DNA from: RYN-111 sp963760125
GTDB taxonomy: Bacteria > Actinomycetota > Actinomycetes > Mycobacteriales > SCTD01
Direction: 5' to 3'
Length of the DNA: 64,000 nucleotides
Assembly: GCA_963760125.1 (NCBI GenBank)
Contig: CAVXBV010000010.1
Location: 124,001 to 188,000, forward strand
Of this stretch, positions 25,477-34,891 are shown in pieces. The first letter of the stretch is position 1. Each line of letters opens with the position of its first letter. The notes under the pieces are model-generated. The model saw nothing but the letters and a program-made list of their open reading frames with translations, did not search any database and had not been told where the DNA came from. Made by a program: the position numbers and the translations under genes.

Positions 25477-26718
25477 GTGACCCCCTCGGCCGTGGACCCC
25501 CTTCTGGCGGAGCAGGGTGCCCGACGCGTCGCCTGGGCCGAGCGGTCGATGCCCGTCCTCGGTCTGCTGCGCGAGCGGTTCGCCGCCGAGCAGCCACTGG
25601 CCGGGCTGACGCTGGGTGCGTGCATGCACGTGACCCCGGAGACCGCGGCCCTGGTACGGACGCTCACGGCCGGCGGCGCGCAGGTCCACCTGGCGGCGAG
25701 CAACCCGCTCTCCACCCAGGACGACGTAGCGGCGGCGCTGGCGGCCGAGGGCGTCGGTGTGCACGCGCGGCACGGCGTCGACCGCGAGGAGTACCTCGCG
25801 CACCTGCGCTCGGTCCTCGCGGCCCACCCGCAGATCGTGCTCGACGACGGGTGCGACCTGCTGACCCTCATGCACGCCACGCCGTCGCTGCGGCGCGGTG
25901 TGCGGGCGGGCATCGAGGAGACGACCACCGGGGTGCTGCGGCTGCGTCAGATGGCGGCCGACGGTGCCTTGAAGGTGCCGATGGTCGCGGTCAACGACAC
26001 CGCGGTGCAGCGACTGGTGGCGAACCGGCACGGCACCGGCCAGTCGACGCTGGACGCGATCCTCCGGTCGACCGGTGTGCTCCTCGCGGGCACCACGGTG
26101 GTCGTCGCCGGTTACGGCTCGTGCGGCAGCGGGATCGCCGACCGGGCAAGAGGTCTGGGTGCCCACGTCGTCGTGACCGAGTCCGACCCGGGACGCGCCC
26201 TCGAGGCGGTGCTCGCGGGCCACCGCGTGCTGTCCATGGCCGACGCGGCACCGGTGGGAGACGTCTTCGTGACGGCGACCGGCAACCGCGACGTCCTGCG
26301 GGCCGAGCACTTCGCGGTCATGAAGGACGGTGCGGTGCTCGCCAACGCGGGGCACTTCGACGTCGAGGTCGACGTGGTCGCTCTCGCGGCGGAGGCGGTC
26401 GAGGTGCAGCGCCGGGTGCGACCGCACGTGGACGCCTACCTGCTCCCCGACGGGCGGCAGCTGCTCCTGGTGGCCGAGGGGCGGCTGGCCAACCTCGCCG
26501 CGGCGGAGGGGCACCCGGCGTCGGTCATGGACGTGAGCTTCGCCGTCCAGGCGCTGACGGTGGAGTGGCTGGCGGCCCGCAAGCTCGCTCCGGGGGTCCA
26601 CCAGGTGCCGCCGGAGATCGACGCCGAAGTGGCCCGCACCAAGCTCGCGGCCATGGGCGTGGACGTCGAGCCGCTCACGGCGGAGCAGGAGCGCTACCTC
26701 TCGTCCTGGCAGGCATGA
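25477..26718 (+). CDS. AhcY-like paralogue (short type) lacking the catalytic Lys and Asp
   Basis: The 413-aa protein aligns over its whole length with short, Thermotoga/archaeal-type S-adenosylhomocysteine hydrolases. It keeps CMHVTPETAA (catalytic His, substrate Thr and Glu), VLDDGCDLLT, IEETTTGV, NAD loop VVAGYGSCGSGIA, NAGHFDVE and EGHPASVMD. However the stretch that in active enzymes reads ND-xx-TK-xxx-DN is here VNDTAVQRLVANRHGTGQST: Gln and Ala occupy the positions of the essential Lys and Asp. It is thus likely not a normal hydrolase. A GAGGGT hexamer 7 bases before GTG 25477 decides the start. The stop overlaps the next gene (ATGA). A full ahcY lies 1 kb downstream. Confidence 0.85.
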   Translation: MTPSAVDPLLAEQGARRVAWAERSMPVLGLLRERFAAEQPLAGLTLGACMHVTPETAALVRTLTAGGAQVHLAASNPLSTQDDVAAALAAEGVGVHARHGVDREEYLAHLRSVLAAHPQIVLDDGCDLLTLMHATPSLRRGVRAGIEETTTGVLRLRQMAADGALKVPMVAVNDTAVQRLVANRHGTGQSTLDAILRSTGVLLAGTTVVVAGYGSCGSGIADRARGLGAHVVVTESDPGRALEAVLAGHRVLSMADAAPVGDVFVTATGNRDVLRAEHFAVMKDGAVLANAGHFDVEVDVVALAAEAVEVQRRVRPHVDAYLLPDGRQLLLVAEGRLANLAAAEGHPASVMDVSFAVQALTVEWLAARKLAPGVHQVPPEIDAEVARTKLAAMGVDVEPLTAEQERYLSSWQA

Positions 26719-27221
26719 GGGGCCGCTACCAGGTCGGGTCGCTCGTCGAGACCTTCTCCGTCGTCGACGGGAGGTACGTCGGGACGCGCGGCCTGGACCG
26801 CGTCGTCCTGGACCTGACGACGGGGCTGCTCGAGGTGGCGGCGGACGGCTGGCTGCTGCGCGGCGGTGCGGTCGCGGGCTCGGCTCGCTGGGTGCGGGGG
26901 GACGACGAGCGCGCGGCTGACGCCGTGGCCTTCACCGGAACCAGCCCGGCGTTCGACGTCCACCTGGCGAGGCTGCTCGCCCTCGACATCGGTGAGCGCC
27001 GGCGTGTGGCGCTGGTCGAGGTGCTCGAGCCGGTGGCGGCCACCCGGACCGTGCGCCGGGAGTGGCGCCGCACGGCATCGAGCGAGCCGGACGTCGATCG
27101 TTACGAGGTGGGCAACCCGGACACCGGTGACCTGGCGGTGCTGCACGTCGCTGGCGACGTCGTGGTGAGCCGCGAGGGCCGCGACCCCGCCCACCTGCTG
27201 GACCTTGACACGAGCGTGTGA
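26715..27221 (+). CDS. Unrecognised 168-aa protein coupled to the AhcY-like gene
   Basis: No family is recognised. The product looks soluble and beta-rich, with LVETFSVVDGRYVGTRGLDRVVLD at the start, a helical SPAFDVHLARLLALDIGERRRV middle, then VRREWRRTASSEPDVDRYEV and DLAVLHVAGDVVVSREG. It has no membrane helix and few cysteines. Its ATG overlaps the stop of the AhcY-like gene (ATGA), so the two are translationally coupled and probably work together. The codon usage is normal for this genome. Confidence 0.75.
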   Translation: MRGRYQVGSLVETFSVVDGRYVGTRGLDRVVLDLTTGLLEVAADGWLLRGGAVAGSARWVRGDDERAADAVAFTGTSPAFDVHLARLLALDIGERRRVALVEVLEPVAATRTVRREWRRTASSEPDVDRYEVGNPDTGDLAVLHVAGDVVVSREGRDPAHLLDLDTSV

Positions 27222-27262
27222 GAGATCACGTCCACGAGGATGCGACCCTGACACGATCCTGT

Positions 27263-27268
27263 TAGGCT
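27263..27268 (+). promoter_or_regulatory. -10 element (TAGGCT) of the MerR gene
   Basis: TAGGCT ends nine bases before the ATG at 27278. The spacing allows a leader of at most a few bases. The gap 27222-27277 holds no other signal that I can read. Confidence 0.5.
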
Positions 27269-27277
27269 CCTCTGGAC

Positions 27278-27646
27278 ATGACGACCACCGGACACCCCAC
27301 GAGCAGCCTCACGATCAACGAGGCCGCGACGACCACAGGCTGGTCGCCGCGCATGCTGCGGTACGTCGAGCAGCTCGGCCTCGTGGAGCCGGCGCGCTCG
27401 GCAGCGGGATACCGGCTCTACGGGCCGGCCCAACTGCAACGGCTCCGGACGCTGAAGTCCCTGCTGGACACGCACGACGTCGAGCTGGGAGCCGTCGGGT
27501 TCGCCCTGCGGCTCCGGCAGCAGCCGGAGCTCGCCAGTGCGCTCGACACCTGGTTCGACACCACCCCCACCGCCCCCGAGGGCCTGCCCAACGACGACTG
27601 GCTGGCCTTCGAGCAGGACAAGCACCAGCACCTGCTCGCCCGCTGA
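27278..27646 (+). CDS. MerR-family transcriptional regulator
   Basis: The 122-aa protein has a MerR winged helix: LTINEAATTTGWSPRMLRYVEQLGLVEPARSAAGYRLYGPAQLQRL, with the usual helix-turn-helix then wing. A short coiled-coil dimerisation helix and an acidic tail (PNDDWLAFEQDKHQHLLAR) follow instead of an effector-binding domain. It is 34 bp upstream of ahcY on the same strand, so the likely target is its own promoter and ahcY (inference). No cysteine is present, ruling out a classic MerR metal or redox sensor. Confidence 0.87.
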   Translation: MTTTGHPTSSLTINEAATTTGWSPRMLRYVEQLGLVEPARSAAGYRLYGPAQLQRLRTLKSLLDTHDVELGAVGFALRLRQQPELASALDTWFDTTPTAPEGLPNDDWLAFEQDKHQHLLAR

Positions 27647-27680
27647 CCCGCCGTACCCCACCTGATGGAAAGAGACTGAC

Positions 27681-29111
<1,431 letters not shown>

Positions 29112-29125
29112 TCCCTGCCCGTCGT

Positions 29126-29157
29126 GAAGGCCGGTGCCCCTCGGGGTGCCGGCCTTC
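29126..29157. terminator. Hairpin terminator between convergent ahcY and the exporter genes
   Basis: GAAGGCCGGTGCCCC (29126-29140) pairs with GGGGTGCCGGCCTTC (29143-29157) over a very short loop; two G-T pairs are tolerated. It can end transcription from both sides. Confidence 0.75.
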
Positions 29158-29163
29158 GGACGT

Positions 29164-30966
29164 TCAGCGGTACGACGCGGCCTGCAGGCCGTAGAGCTCG
29201 GCGTACGTCCCGCCGCGGGCCATCAGCTCGGTGTGGCTGCCGACCTCGGCGACCCGTGATCCGACCAGCACCACGATCAGGTCGGCCATCCGGACGGTCG
29301 AGAACCGGTGCGAGACCAGGAGGGTGACCCCGCTGCGGGTGTGGGCGCTGGCGGCGTACCTCTCGAACAGGGCGTGCTCGGTCTCGGCGTCCAGCGCCGA
29401 CGTCGGCTCGTCGAGGACCAGCAGGAGCGGTTCCTCCCGGGCATAGCCCCTCGCGAGCGCGAGCTTCTGCCACTGACCACCGGACAGGTCGACCCCGCCG
29501 GCCCAGGTCGCGCCGAGCTGCGTCTGCAAGCCGAGGGGCAGCTGGGCGATCACGTCGTCGGCGCCCGCGCGAGCGATCGCGGACGACACCGCCTCGGGGG
29601 AGTCGACGCGGGGGACGTCGCCGAGCCCGACGGACTGCTGGGCGAGGAACTCGAACCGCGCGTAGTCCTGGAACGCACCGGCGGTGCGCTCGCGCCACGC
29701 GGCGGCCTCCATGCGGGCCAAGGGAAGTCCGTCGACCTCGAGCGCGCCGGACGTCGGCTCGTACAGCTTGCACAGCAGCTTGACCAGCGTCGACTTGCCG
29801 GCGCCGTTCTCCCCGACCAGCGCGACCACCGAGCCGGCGGGCAAGGTGAGGTCGAGGTCCTCGAGGACGAGGGTGTCGGTCCCTGGGTAGGCGAACGACA
29901 CGCCCCTCACCTCGATCCCGCGCTCCATCCGCGCCGGGACAGGCGTATCGGCCTCGACGGTCAGTGCCGCGGCATAGTCCTCGAGCCACACCAGCCGTCG
30001 CGACCCGTCCAGCCAGATCCCGCGCAGGAAGCCGATCTCGCCCACCGTGCTCGAGATGTACGCCGACAGCCGCCCACCGGCAGCGAGCACCAGCAGGACG
30101 TCACCTGCGGAGCGGTTCAGGCCCTCCGCCACGAAGACGATCGCTCCGACGTACGCCAGACCGAAGACGGCCCAGCCGGCGCTGTGCCAGAGCGCGCTGG
30201 TCGTGCGGGCGCGGGCCATCGGGCGGTACCACTGCTCCCAGGTCGACCTGCGCTGAGCTGACAGGTCGCGGCCCAGGCCGAGGACGCGGACCTCCTTGCC
30301 GGGCGCGGCGGTCGTGACGGTGGTGAACAGGTGCTTGGCGAGCCGGTCGTGCGAAGCGACCGACTCCTCGACCTGCCGCTCGACCCCGGGACGCCAGGCG
30401 TTGGTGGCCACCGTCGGCAGGGCGAACAGCGCGAGCAGCAGCAGGGCCGGGTGCACGGTCGCGAGCAGGACGGCGGTGACGCCCAGGCGCAGGATCCAGC
30501 CGAGCGTGGAGAGCACTGACAGGTACATGTGGTCCAGCACGAACACCTGGTTGCGCAGCACCGACAGGCGATCGAGCAGATCGGGCCGCTCTTGGTGCGC
30601 GATGGTGGACACCGTCGCCTGGAGCCGCGCGACGTGGGACTCGAGCCCGATCGACACCCGGTCGCGGAAGCGGCGCTGGACGCGCGCGGCGACGGTCGTG
30701 AGGAACCAGGTGCCGGTGACGGACAGCCCGAGGCCGAGGCCGGCGACCAGGACCTTGCTGCGGTCCTGCTGCTCGGCGCCCTCGCCGAGCAGCTTGAGCC
30801 ACAAGGCGAGCAAGGAGTCCGGGAGCGAGGCGAGCAGGGCGGTACCGATGGCCAGCAGCATGAGGCGCGGCTCGTTGGCGTAGCCCAGGCGCAGCAGCCG
30901 GAGCATCGACCGCAGCGGCGAGGGCAGTTCGACGTCGTCGGCGCCGCCCCCCAACTCAGGCCCCAT
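29164..30966 (-). CDS. ABC exporter half-transporter (permease-ATPase), second gene
   Basis: The 600-aa protein has a six-helix exporter membrane domain (residues ~20-320) and a C-terminal ATPase. Walker A is VGENGAGKS, signature VDLSGGQWQK, Walker B LLLVLDEPTSALD, followed by the His-switch VSHRFSTVRMAD. All ATPase motifs are complete. It overlaps the end of the upstream exporter gene by 11 bp, so the two likely form a heterodimer. Substrate is unknown; related pairs export lipids, peptides or drugs. The N-terminus MGPELGGGADDVEL is short and soluble. Confidence 0.88.
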   Translation of the reverse strand: MGPELGGGADDVELPSPLRSMLRLLRLGYANEPRLMLLAIGTALLASLPDSLLALWLKLLGEGAEQQDRSKVLVAGLGLGLSVTGTWFLTTVAARVQRRFRDRVSIGLESHVARLQATVSTIAHQERPDLLDRLSVLRNQVFVLDHMYLSVLSTLGWILRLGVTAVLLATVHPALLLLALFALPTVATNAWRPGVERQVEESVASHDRLAKHLFTTVTTAAPGKEVRVLGLGRDLSAQRRSTWEQWYRPMARARTTSALWHSAGWAVFGLAYVGAIVFVAEGLNRSAGDVLLVLAAGGRLSAYISSTVGEIGFLRGIWLDGSRRLVWLEDYAAALTVEADTPVPARMERGIEVRGVSFAYPGTDTLVLEDLDLTLPAGSVVALVGENGAGKSTLVKLLCKLYEPTSGALEVDGLPLARMEAAAWRERTAGAFQDYARFEFLAQQSVGLGDVPRVDSPEAVSSAIARAGADDVIAQLPLGLQTQLGATWAGGVDLSGGQWQKLALARGYAREEPLLLVLDEPTSALDAETEHALFERYAASAHTRSGVTLLVSHRFSTVRMADLIVVLVGSRVAEVGSHTELMARGGTYAELYGLQAASYR

Positions 30967-32737
30967 CGAGCGACACCTCGGCGTCCTCGTCGAAGCGGCT
31001 CGCCTGCAGGCTGAACATCGTGCGGTAGCGACCGCCGAGCTCCATCAGCTCCTCGTGCGTGCCGAGCTCGATGACCCGCCCGTGCTCGAGCACACAGATC
31101 CGATCGGCATGCCGCACGGTCGAGAACCGGTGGGACACCAGGATCGTCGTCACCCCACGGGTCGCGGCCAGCACCCGTTCGAAGATCTCCGCCTCGCCGC
31201 GTACGTCGAGCTGGGCCGTCGGCTCGTCCAGCAGCACCAGACCCGCTCCCCGCCGTACGGCGCACAGGGCACGGGCGAGAGCGACCCGCTGCCACTGACC
31301 GCCGGAGAGGTCCGTCCCGCCGCGGTAGCTCTTGGACAGCGGGGTGTCGAGCTCGGCGAGGTGCTCGGCGCCGGCCTCGGCGAGCGCCGCGCGGACCTGC
31401 GAGTCCGTGGCCTGATGGCCAGGGTCGACGTTGTCGCGCAGGGACAGCTCAAAGCGCACGAAGTCTTGGAACACCGCGGTGATGCGCCTGCGCCAGGATT
31501 CGAGGTCGAGCTCGCGCAGGTCGGTTCCGTCGACCTCGACCGTGCCGCTGCTCGGTTCGTACAGGCGGCAGAGCAGCTTGGCGAGGGTGGTCTTGCCGGC
31601 GCCGTTCTGCCCCACGATGGCGAGGGAGGTACCGGCCGGGATCGTGAGGTCCAGGCCGGCGAACACCTGGTGCGTGGTGCGCGGGTAGGCGAAGTGCACG
31701 TCACGCACGCGGATCTCGCGGCCGGGGAGGTGCGAGGCCTCTACGGTGCCGGCGGACAGGGCGCCGGCGGGAGCCATCGCGGGGGCGAGCCGGCGGACGG
31801 CCGCGACGGGAGCAGCAGCGCCGTCCATCGCCCAGTTCAGTCCGCCGAACGCGATGGCGCTCGTGCCGATGGCGATCTGCGCGTAGCTGACGGCTGACCC
31901 GAGCGAGGCGTCCGAGCGCGACAGCGCCCAGAAGAACAGTCCGTTGGCTGCGCCGACCAGCAGCAGGCACAGCAGCACCGGCCGCTCCCGGAGCTGGGTG
32001 GCGGCGTACTGCAGGTCGTAGAGGCGGGTACGGCGGGCGACGAACCGGTCGACGGTCCAGTCCGCCAGTCCGAACAGCCGGAGCTCCTTGGCCGACGGCG
32101 GGTCGACGGCCATCCGGTAGGCGTAGTCGGCGTCGCGCTGCGCCGTCCGGACCTCAGGGGTGTTGCGGTCCTTCCACACGCCGCTCTCGCGCAGCAGCCA
32201 GTGGGTCGACGCCCACGCGCCGCCGAGCAGCAACGGCGCCCACCAGGTGAACCCGACGAGCGCGACCGCTGACACGACCCCCGCAACCATCTGCACCATC
32301 GACCCGGCGATGAAGTCGACGTTGACGCTCATCGGTGGACCCGTCAGCCCGAGATCGAACTCGCGCGCCACGGTGAGGTCGTCGGCGAGCTCGGGGTCCT
32401 CGAGGTGGCCGAGTCCCGGCGGCGTCGCGCAGGCCGCGGTGAGCTCGTCGTACAACCACGCGGCCAGACGACTGCCGAGGTTGGCGCTGACCGCGGCGTG
32501 CAACGGCCCCACGACCTGTTGCACCACGAAGACGACACCGACGAAGACCAACGGGCCGGTGAGGTCGGCGCCCTGGTCGCGGCGACTGACCGCGCCGACC
32601 AACGTCCCGATGCCGACCGCGAGCGCGACCGGCAGGACGCCGCGCAGGAGGAGCAACCCCCACCACGCGACGGCCAGGCCCCGGCCGGCATGACGCAACG
32701 AGGCGAGGAACTGGTACTCCGGGCGCGCGGTCAGCAC
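30956..32737 (-). CDS. ABC exporter half-transporter (permease-ATPase), first gene
   Basis: The 593-aa protein has an exporter-type membrane domain and a complete ATPase: Walker A VGQNGAGKTT, signature TDLSGGQWQR, Walker B GLVLLDEPTAQLD, and VSHRFSTVRHAD. It pairs with the following gene (11-bp overlap). I put the start at GTG 32737 because TAGCGT ends seven bases before it; GTG 32746 is the alternative. The frame is open further upstream but that part has no exporter similarity and non-coding composition. Confidence 0.86.
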   Translation of the reverse strand: MLTARPEYQFLASLRHAGRGLAVAWWGLLLLRGVLPVALAVGIGTLVGAVSRRDQGADLTGPLVFVGVVFVVQQVVGPLHAAVSANLGSRLAAWLYDELTAACATPPGLGHLEDPELADDLTVAREFDLGLTGPPMSVNVDFIAGSMVQMVAGVVSAVALVGFTWWAPLLLGGAWASTHWLLRESGVWKDRNTPEVRTAQRDADYAYRMAVDPPSAKELRLFGLADWTVDRFVARRTRLYDLQYAATQLRERPVLLCLLLVGAANGLFFWALSRSDASLGSAVSYAQIAIGTSAIAFGGLNWAMDGAAAPVAAVRRLAPAMAPAGALSAGTVEASHLPGREIRVRDVHFAYPRTTHQVFAGLDLTIPAGTSLAIVGQNGAGKTTLAKLLCRLYEPSSGTVEVDGTDLRELDLESWRRRITAVFQDFVRFELSLRDNVDPGHQATDSQVRAALAEAGAEHLAELDTPLSKSYRGGTDLSGGQWQRVALARALCAVRRGAGLVLLDEPTAQLDVRGEAEIFERVLAATRGVTTILVSHRFSTVRHADRICVLEHGRVIELGTHEELMELGGRYRTMFSLQASRFDEDAEVSLDGA

Positions 32738-32882
32738 CCGCCGCACGCTAGCCCAGGCGGCGTCTTCCTGAGGGGGGCGAGCTCGCTCGGCCGAGCCGGT
32801 GGAGTGGCGTGGCGCGGGCTCGCTGGCAGGGGTCTGGAGGGAGTTCCGTGTCAGGGGTACGGCGCGGGGGCAGGCCCAGAGG

Positions 32883-33134
32883 ATGACGAACCTGGTCCTG
32901 CCCTCGCGTGCTGTCCGGCCGATCGAACCGGATCCCGATGCCCCGCCGCCGCTCGAGCCCGGCCGGGAGCTGCCGATCCCGGGAGGACCGGATCCTGCCG
33001 CGCCGATCCCCGACGACCCGGGCGAGCTGGACGACCCCGACCTGCTCCCGCCGCCGCCGATCGAACCGAGCCCGCTGGTCGAGCCCGGCGGCTTGCCCGA
33101 GTTCGAGCCGCTGGGGGAGCCCGAGCCGGCCTGA
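32883..33134 (+). CDS. Acidic proline-rich small protein (83 aa), uncertain
   Basis: After an MTNLVLPSRAVRPIEP start the product is a run of Pro, Asp, Glu and Gly (for example DDPGELDDPDLLPPPPIEP), without Cys or hydrophobic segments. It is net strongly acidic and probably unstructured. It lies head-to-head with the ABC exporter (145-bp gap). I see no family and no strong ribosome site, so it may not be expressed. Its biased composition is not typical of a shadow frame. Confidence 0.35.
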   Translation: MTNLVLPSRAVRPIEPDPDAPPPLEPGRELPIPGGPDPAAPIPDDPGELDDPDLLPPPPIEPSPLVEPGGLPEFEPLGEPEPA

Positions 33135-33155
33135 CGCCTACCGCCGGGGGCGTTT

Positions 33156-33188
33156 GTGGATCTCACAAGGATTGATTGTGAGATTCAC
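33156..33188. promoter_or_regulatory. Operator-like inverted repeat upstream of the importer operon
   Basis: Left arm GTGGATCTCACAA (33156-33168) and right arm TTGTGAGATTCAC (33176-33188) are reverse complements with one mismatch in 13, separated by 7 bp. Arm centres are 20 bp apart, two helical turns, as expected for a dimeric repressor or activator. It lies about 100 bp before the substrate-binding protein gene in an AT-rich patch. The operon's own PucR-type regulator is one candidate ligand; that is inference. Confidence 0.65.
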
Positions 33189-33289
33189 CGAGTCGCTGTG
33201 CAGGTCACGAGCCATCCTGTGGCGTACTTCACAGGTAGTCGCACCCTCGTCACCCGCCGCAGCGCCGGCTCACCTCTGGAGCAACGCCG

Positions 33290-34891
33290 ATGAACCGTCA
33301 CCGCCCTGGTGTCCACCCCGGAACGCGTCAGCGGGCCCTCGCCGGGCTGGCCCTCGCGACTGCTCTCGCCGCGTGCTCCTCAGCCCCGGCGGCGTCGTCT
33401 CTCGGCCAGGCCGACGGCGGCACCGCCGGCAGCATCGGGTCCGGCACCACGGGCTCGGCGCCGAGCGGCACCTCGGGTTCCACCGGCAGCACGGGCACGA
33501 CGCCGGGCGCGAGCACGGGGACTTCCGGAACGTCAGGCACCAGCGGGACCGCCGGCTCCGGTACGACGGGGGGTTCGGGCAATGGCACCACGGGCACCTC
33601 CGGGTCCGGCACCGGCGGTTCGGGGACGAGCAGCAGCGGTTCGGGCACCGGCGGTCGAGGTCCCGTGGCGGGCGGCGGTGCGGGGAGCACCGGCGGCGGG
33701 TCGACCGGCAGCGCTCCCACGCGCAGCCAGCTGTTCACCCCGGCCGAGAACACGACCGGCATCACGCCGACCTCGATCACGATGTGCGCGCACGCCGCGC
33801 TCACCTACGGCGCCGCGTTCAACACCACTGACGCGGACTTCAACGTGTTCTGGAGCGCCGTCAACGACCAGGGCGGCATCTTCGGCCGCAAGGTGGCCGT
33901 GACGTACGAGAACGACAACTACGACTCAGCAAAGGCGGTGGAAGCCGCGACCGCCTGCAAGGCCAAGAACATCTTCATGCTGCTGGGCGGCATCGGGTTC
34001 GACCAGATCCCGGCGGTGCGCAACTGGGCCGAGACCAACCACATGCTCTACCTGCACCACACCGCCACCGAGAACGGCAGCAAGGGGCTGAAGTACTCCT
34101 TCACCGAGCTGCCGTCGGTGGAGCGCATGGGCGAGGGCTTCAGCCAGCTGTACCTGAGCAAGTTCGTCGGCAAGAAGGTCGGGATCATCGAGCGCGACAG
34201 CGCCAACTGGAAGCCGGGCGCCGACCTGTTCAAGGCGGGGCTCGCGGCCAAGGGCCAGAAGGACAGCATCGTGGAGGACGTCAAGGTCGCCGACAAGAAG
34301 CACAACTACACCCAGGACATCCTGGCCATGAAGAACGCCGGCGCCGAGGTGGTGTTCCTGTGGGAGAACGCCCTGAACAGCACGGAGTTCATCACCCAGG
34401 CGAAGCGGCAGAACTACAGCCCGCACTACCTGATGTTCCCGTTCAACCTCACCGCGCAGACCCTGGACCAGGACGCGATGACCCCTCAGCTCGACGGCGT
34501 CGCGATGTACCCGGCGTACAGCAACAGCGACTACACCGGCTCGTTCGCGCCGTACGCCGACGACATCAAGCTCTTCGAGCAGCAGTACGCGAAGTACCGC
34601 CCGAACGCTGACCTCAAGGGCCTCGGCGGGGACCTGCTGTTCCTCAACTGGACCGCGCAGAAGGCGCTGCACGCGCAGCTGATCGACTGCGGCAAGGACT
34701 GCACGCGCAACCGGTTCGTCGACACGCTGCAGAGCTACAACAAGGTCCCGAGCAGCAGCGCGTGCCGCATCGACTTCACCAAGGGTGACGGTCACCACGG
34801 CGCCGAGCAGCTGAACTTCATGCAGACCTACGCGGCCCCCGGCAACAAGATCAACTGGCGCAACACCCGGGCCTGCGTCGGGCGGTCCTGA
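33290..34891 (+). CDS. Branched-chain-type ABC importer, substrate-binding lipoprotein
   Basis: The 533-aa lipoprotein has a lipobox LAAC with the lipidated Cys at residue 29. About 105 residues of low-complexity Gly/Ser/Thr (~40-145) follow, then a periplasmic-binding-protein domain of the LivJ/peripla_BP_6 type (FWSAVNDQGGIFGRKVAV, EAATACKAKNIFMLLGGIGFDQ, NYTQDILAMKNAGAEVVFLW). Paired cysteines late in the domain may form disulfides. The long flexible linker would hold the binding domain away from the membrane. It is the first gene of the importer operon; its stop overlaps the permease start (TGATG). Ligand unknown: the family takes amino acids, amides, aromatic and fatty acids. Confidence 0.9.
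   Translation: MNRHRPGVHPGTRQRALAGLALATALAACSSAPAASSLGQADGGTAGSIGSGTTGSAPSGTSGSTGSTGTTPGASTGTSGTSGTSGTAGSGTTGGSGNGTTGTSGSGTGGSGTSSSGSGTGGRGPVAGGGAGSTGGGSTGSAPTRSQLFTPAENTTGITPTSITMCAHAALTYGAAFNTTDADFNVFWSAVNDQGGIFGRKVAVTYENDNYDSAKAVEAATACKAKNIFMLLGGIGFDQIPAVRNWAETNHMLYLHHTATENGSKGLKYSFTELPSVERMGEGFSQLYLSKFVGKKVGIIERDSANWKPGADLFKAGLAAKGQKDSIVEDVKVADKKHNYTQDILAMKNAGAEVVFLWENALNSTEFITQAKRQNYSPHYLMFPFNLTAQTLDQDAMTPQLDGVAMYPAYSNSDYTGSFAPYADDIKLFEQQYAKYRPNADLKGLGGDLLFLNWTAQKALHAQLIDCGKDCTRNRFVDTLQSYNKVPSSSACRIDFTKGDGHHGAEQLNFMQTYAAPGNKINWRNTRACVGRS

Noticed and set aside
27647..27680. Possible SAH riboswitch before ahcY
   Set aside because: The gap is only 34 bases, too short for the known SAH aptamers, and shows no fitting stems.
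32747..33166. N-terminal extension of the first exporter protein
   Set aside because: Ser/Gly/Pro-rich shadow of the plus-strand frame; exporter similarity begins near 32737.
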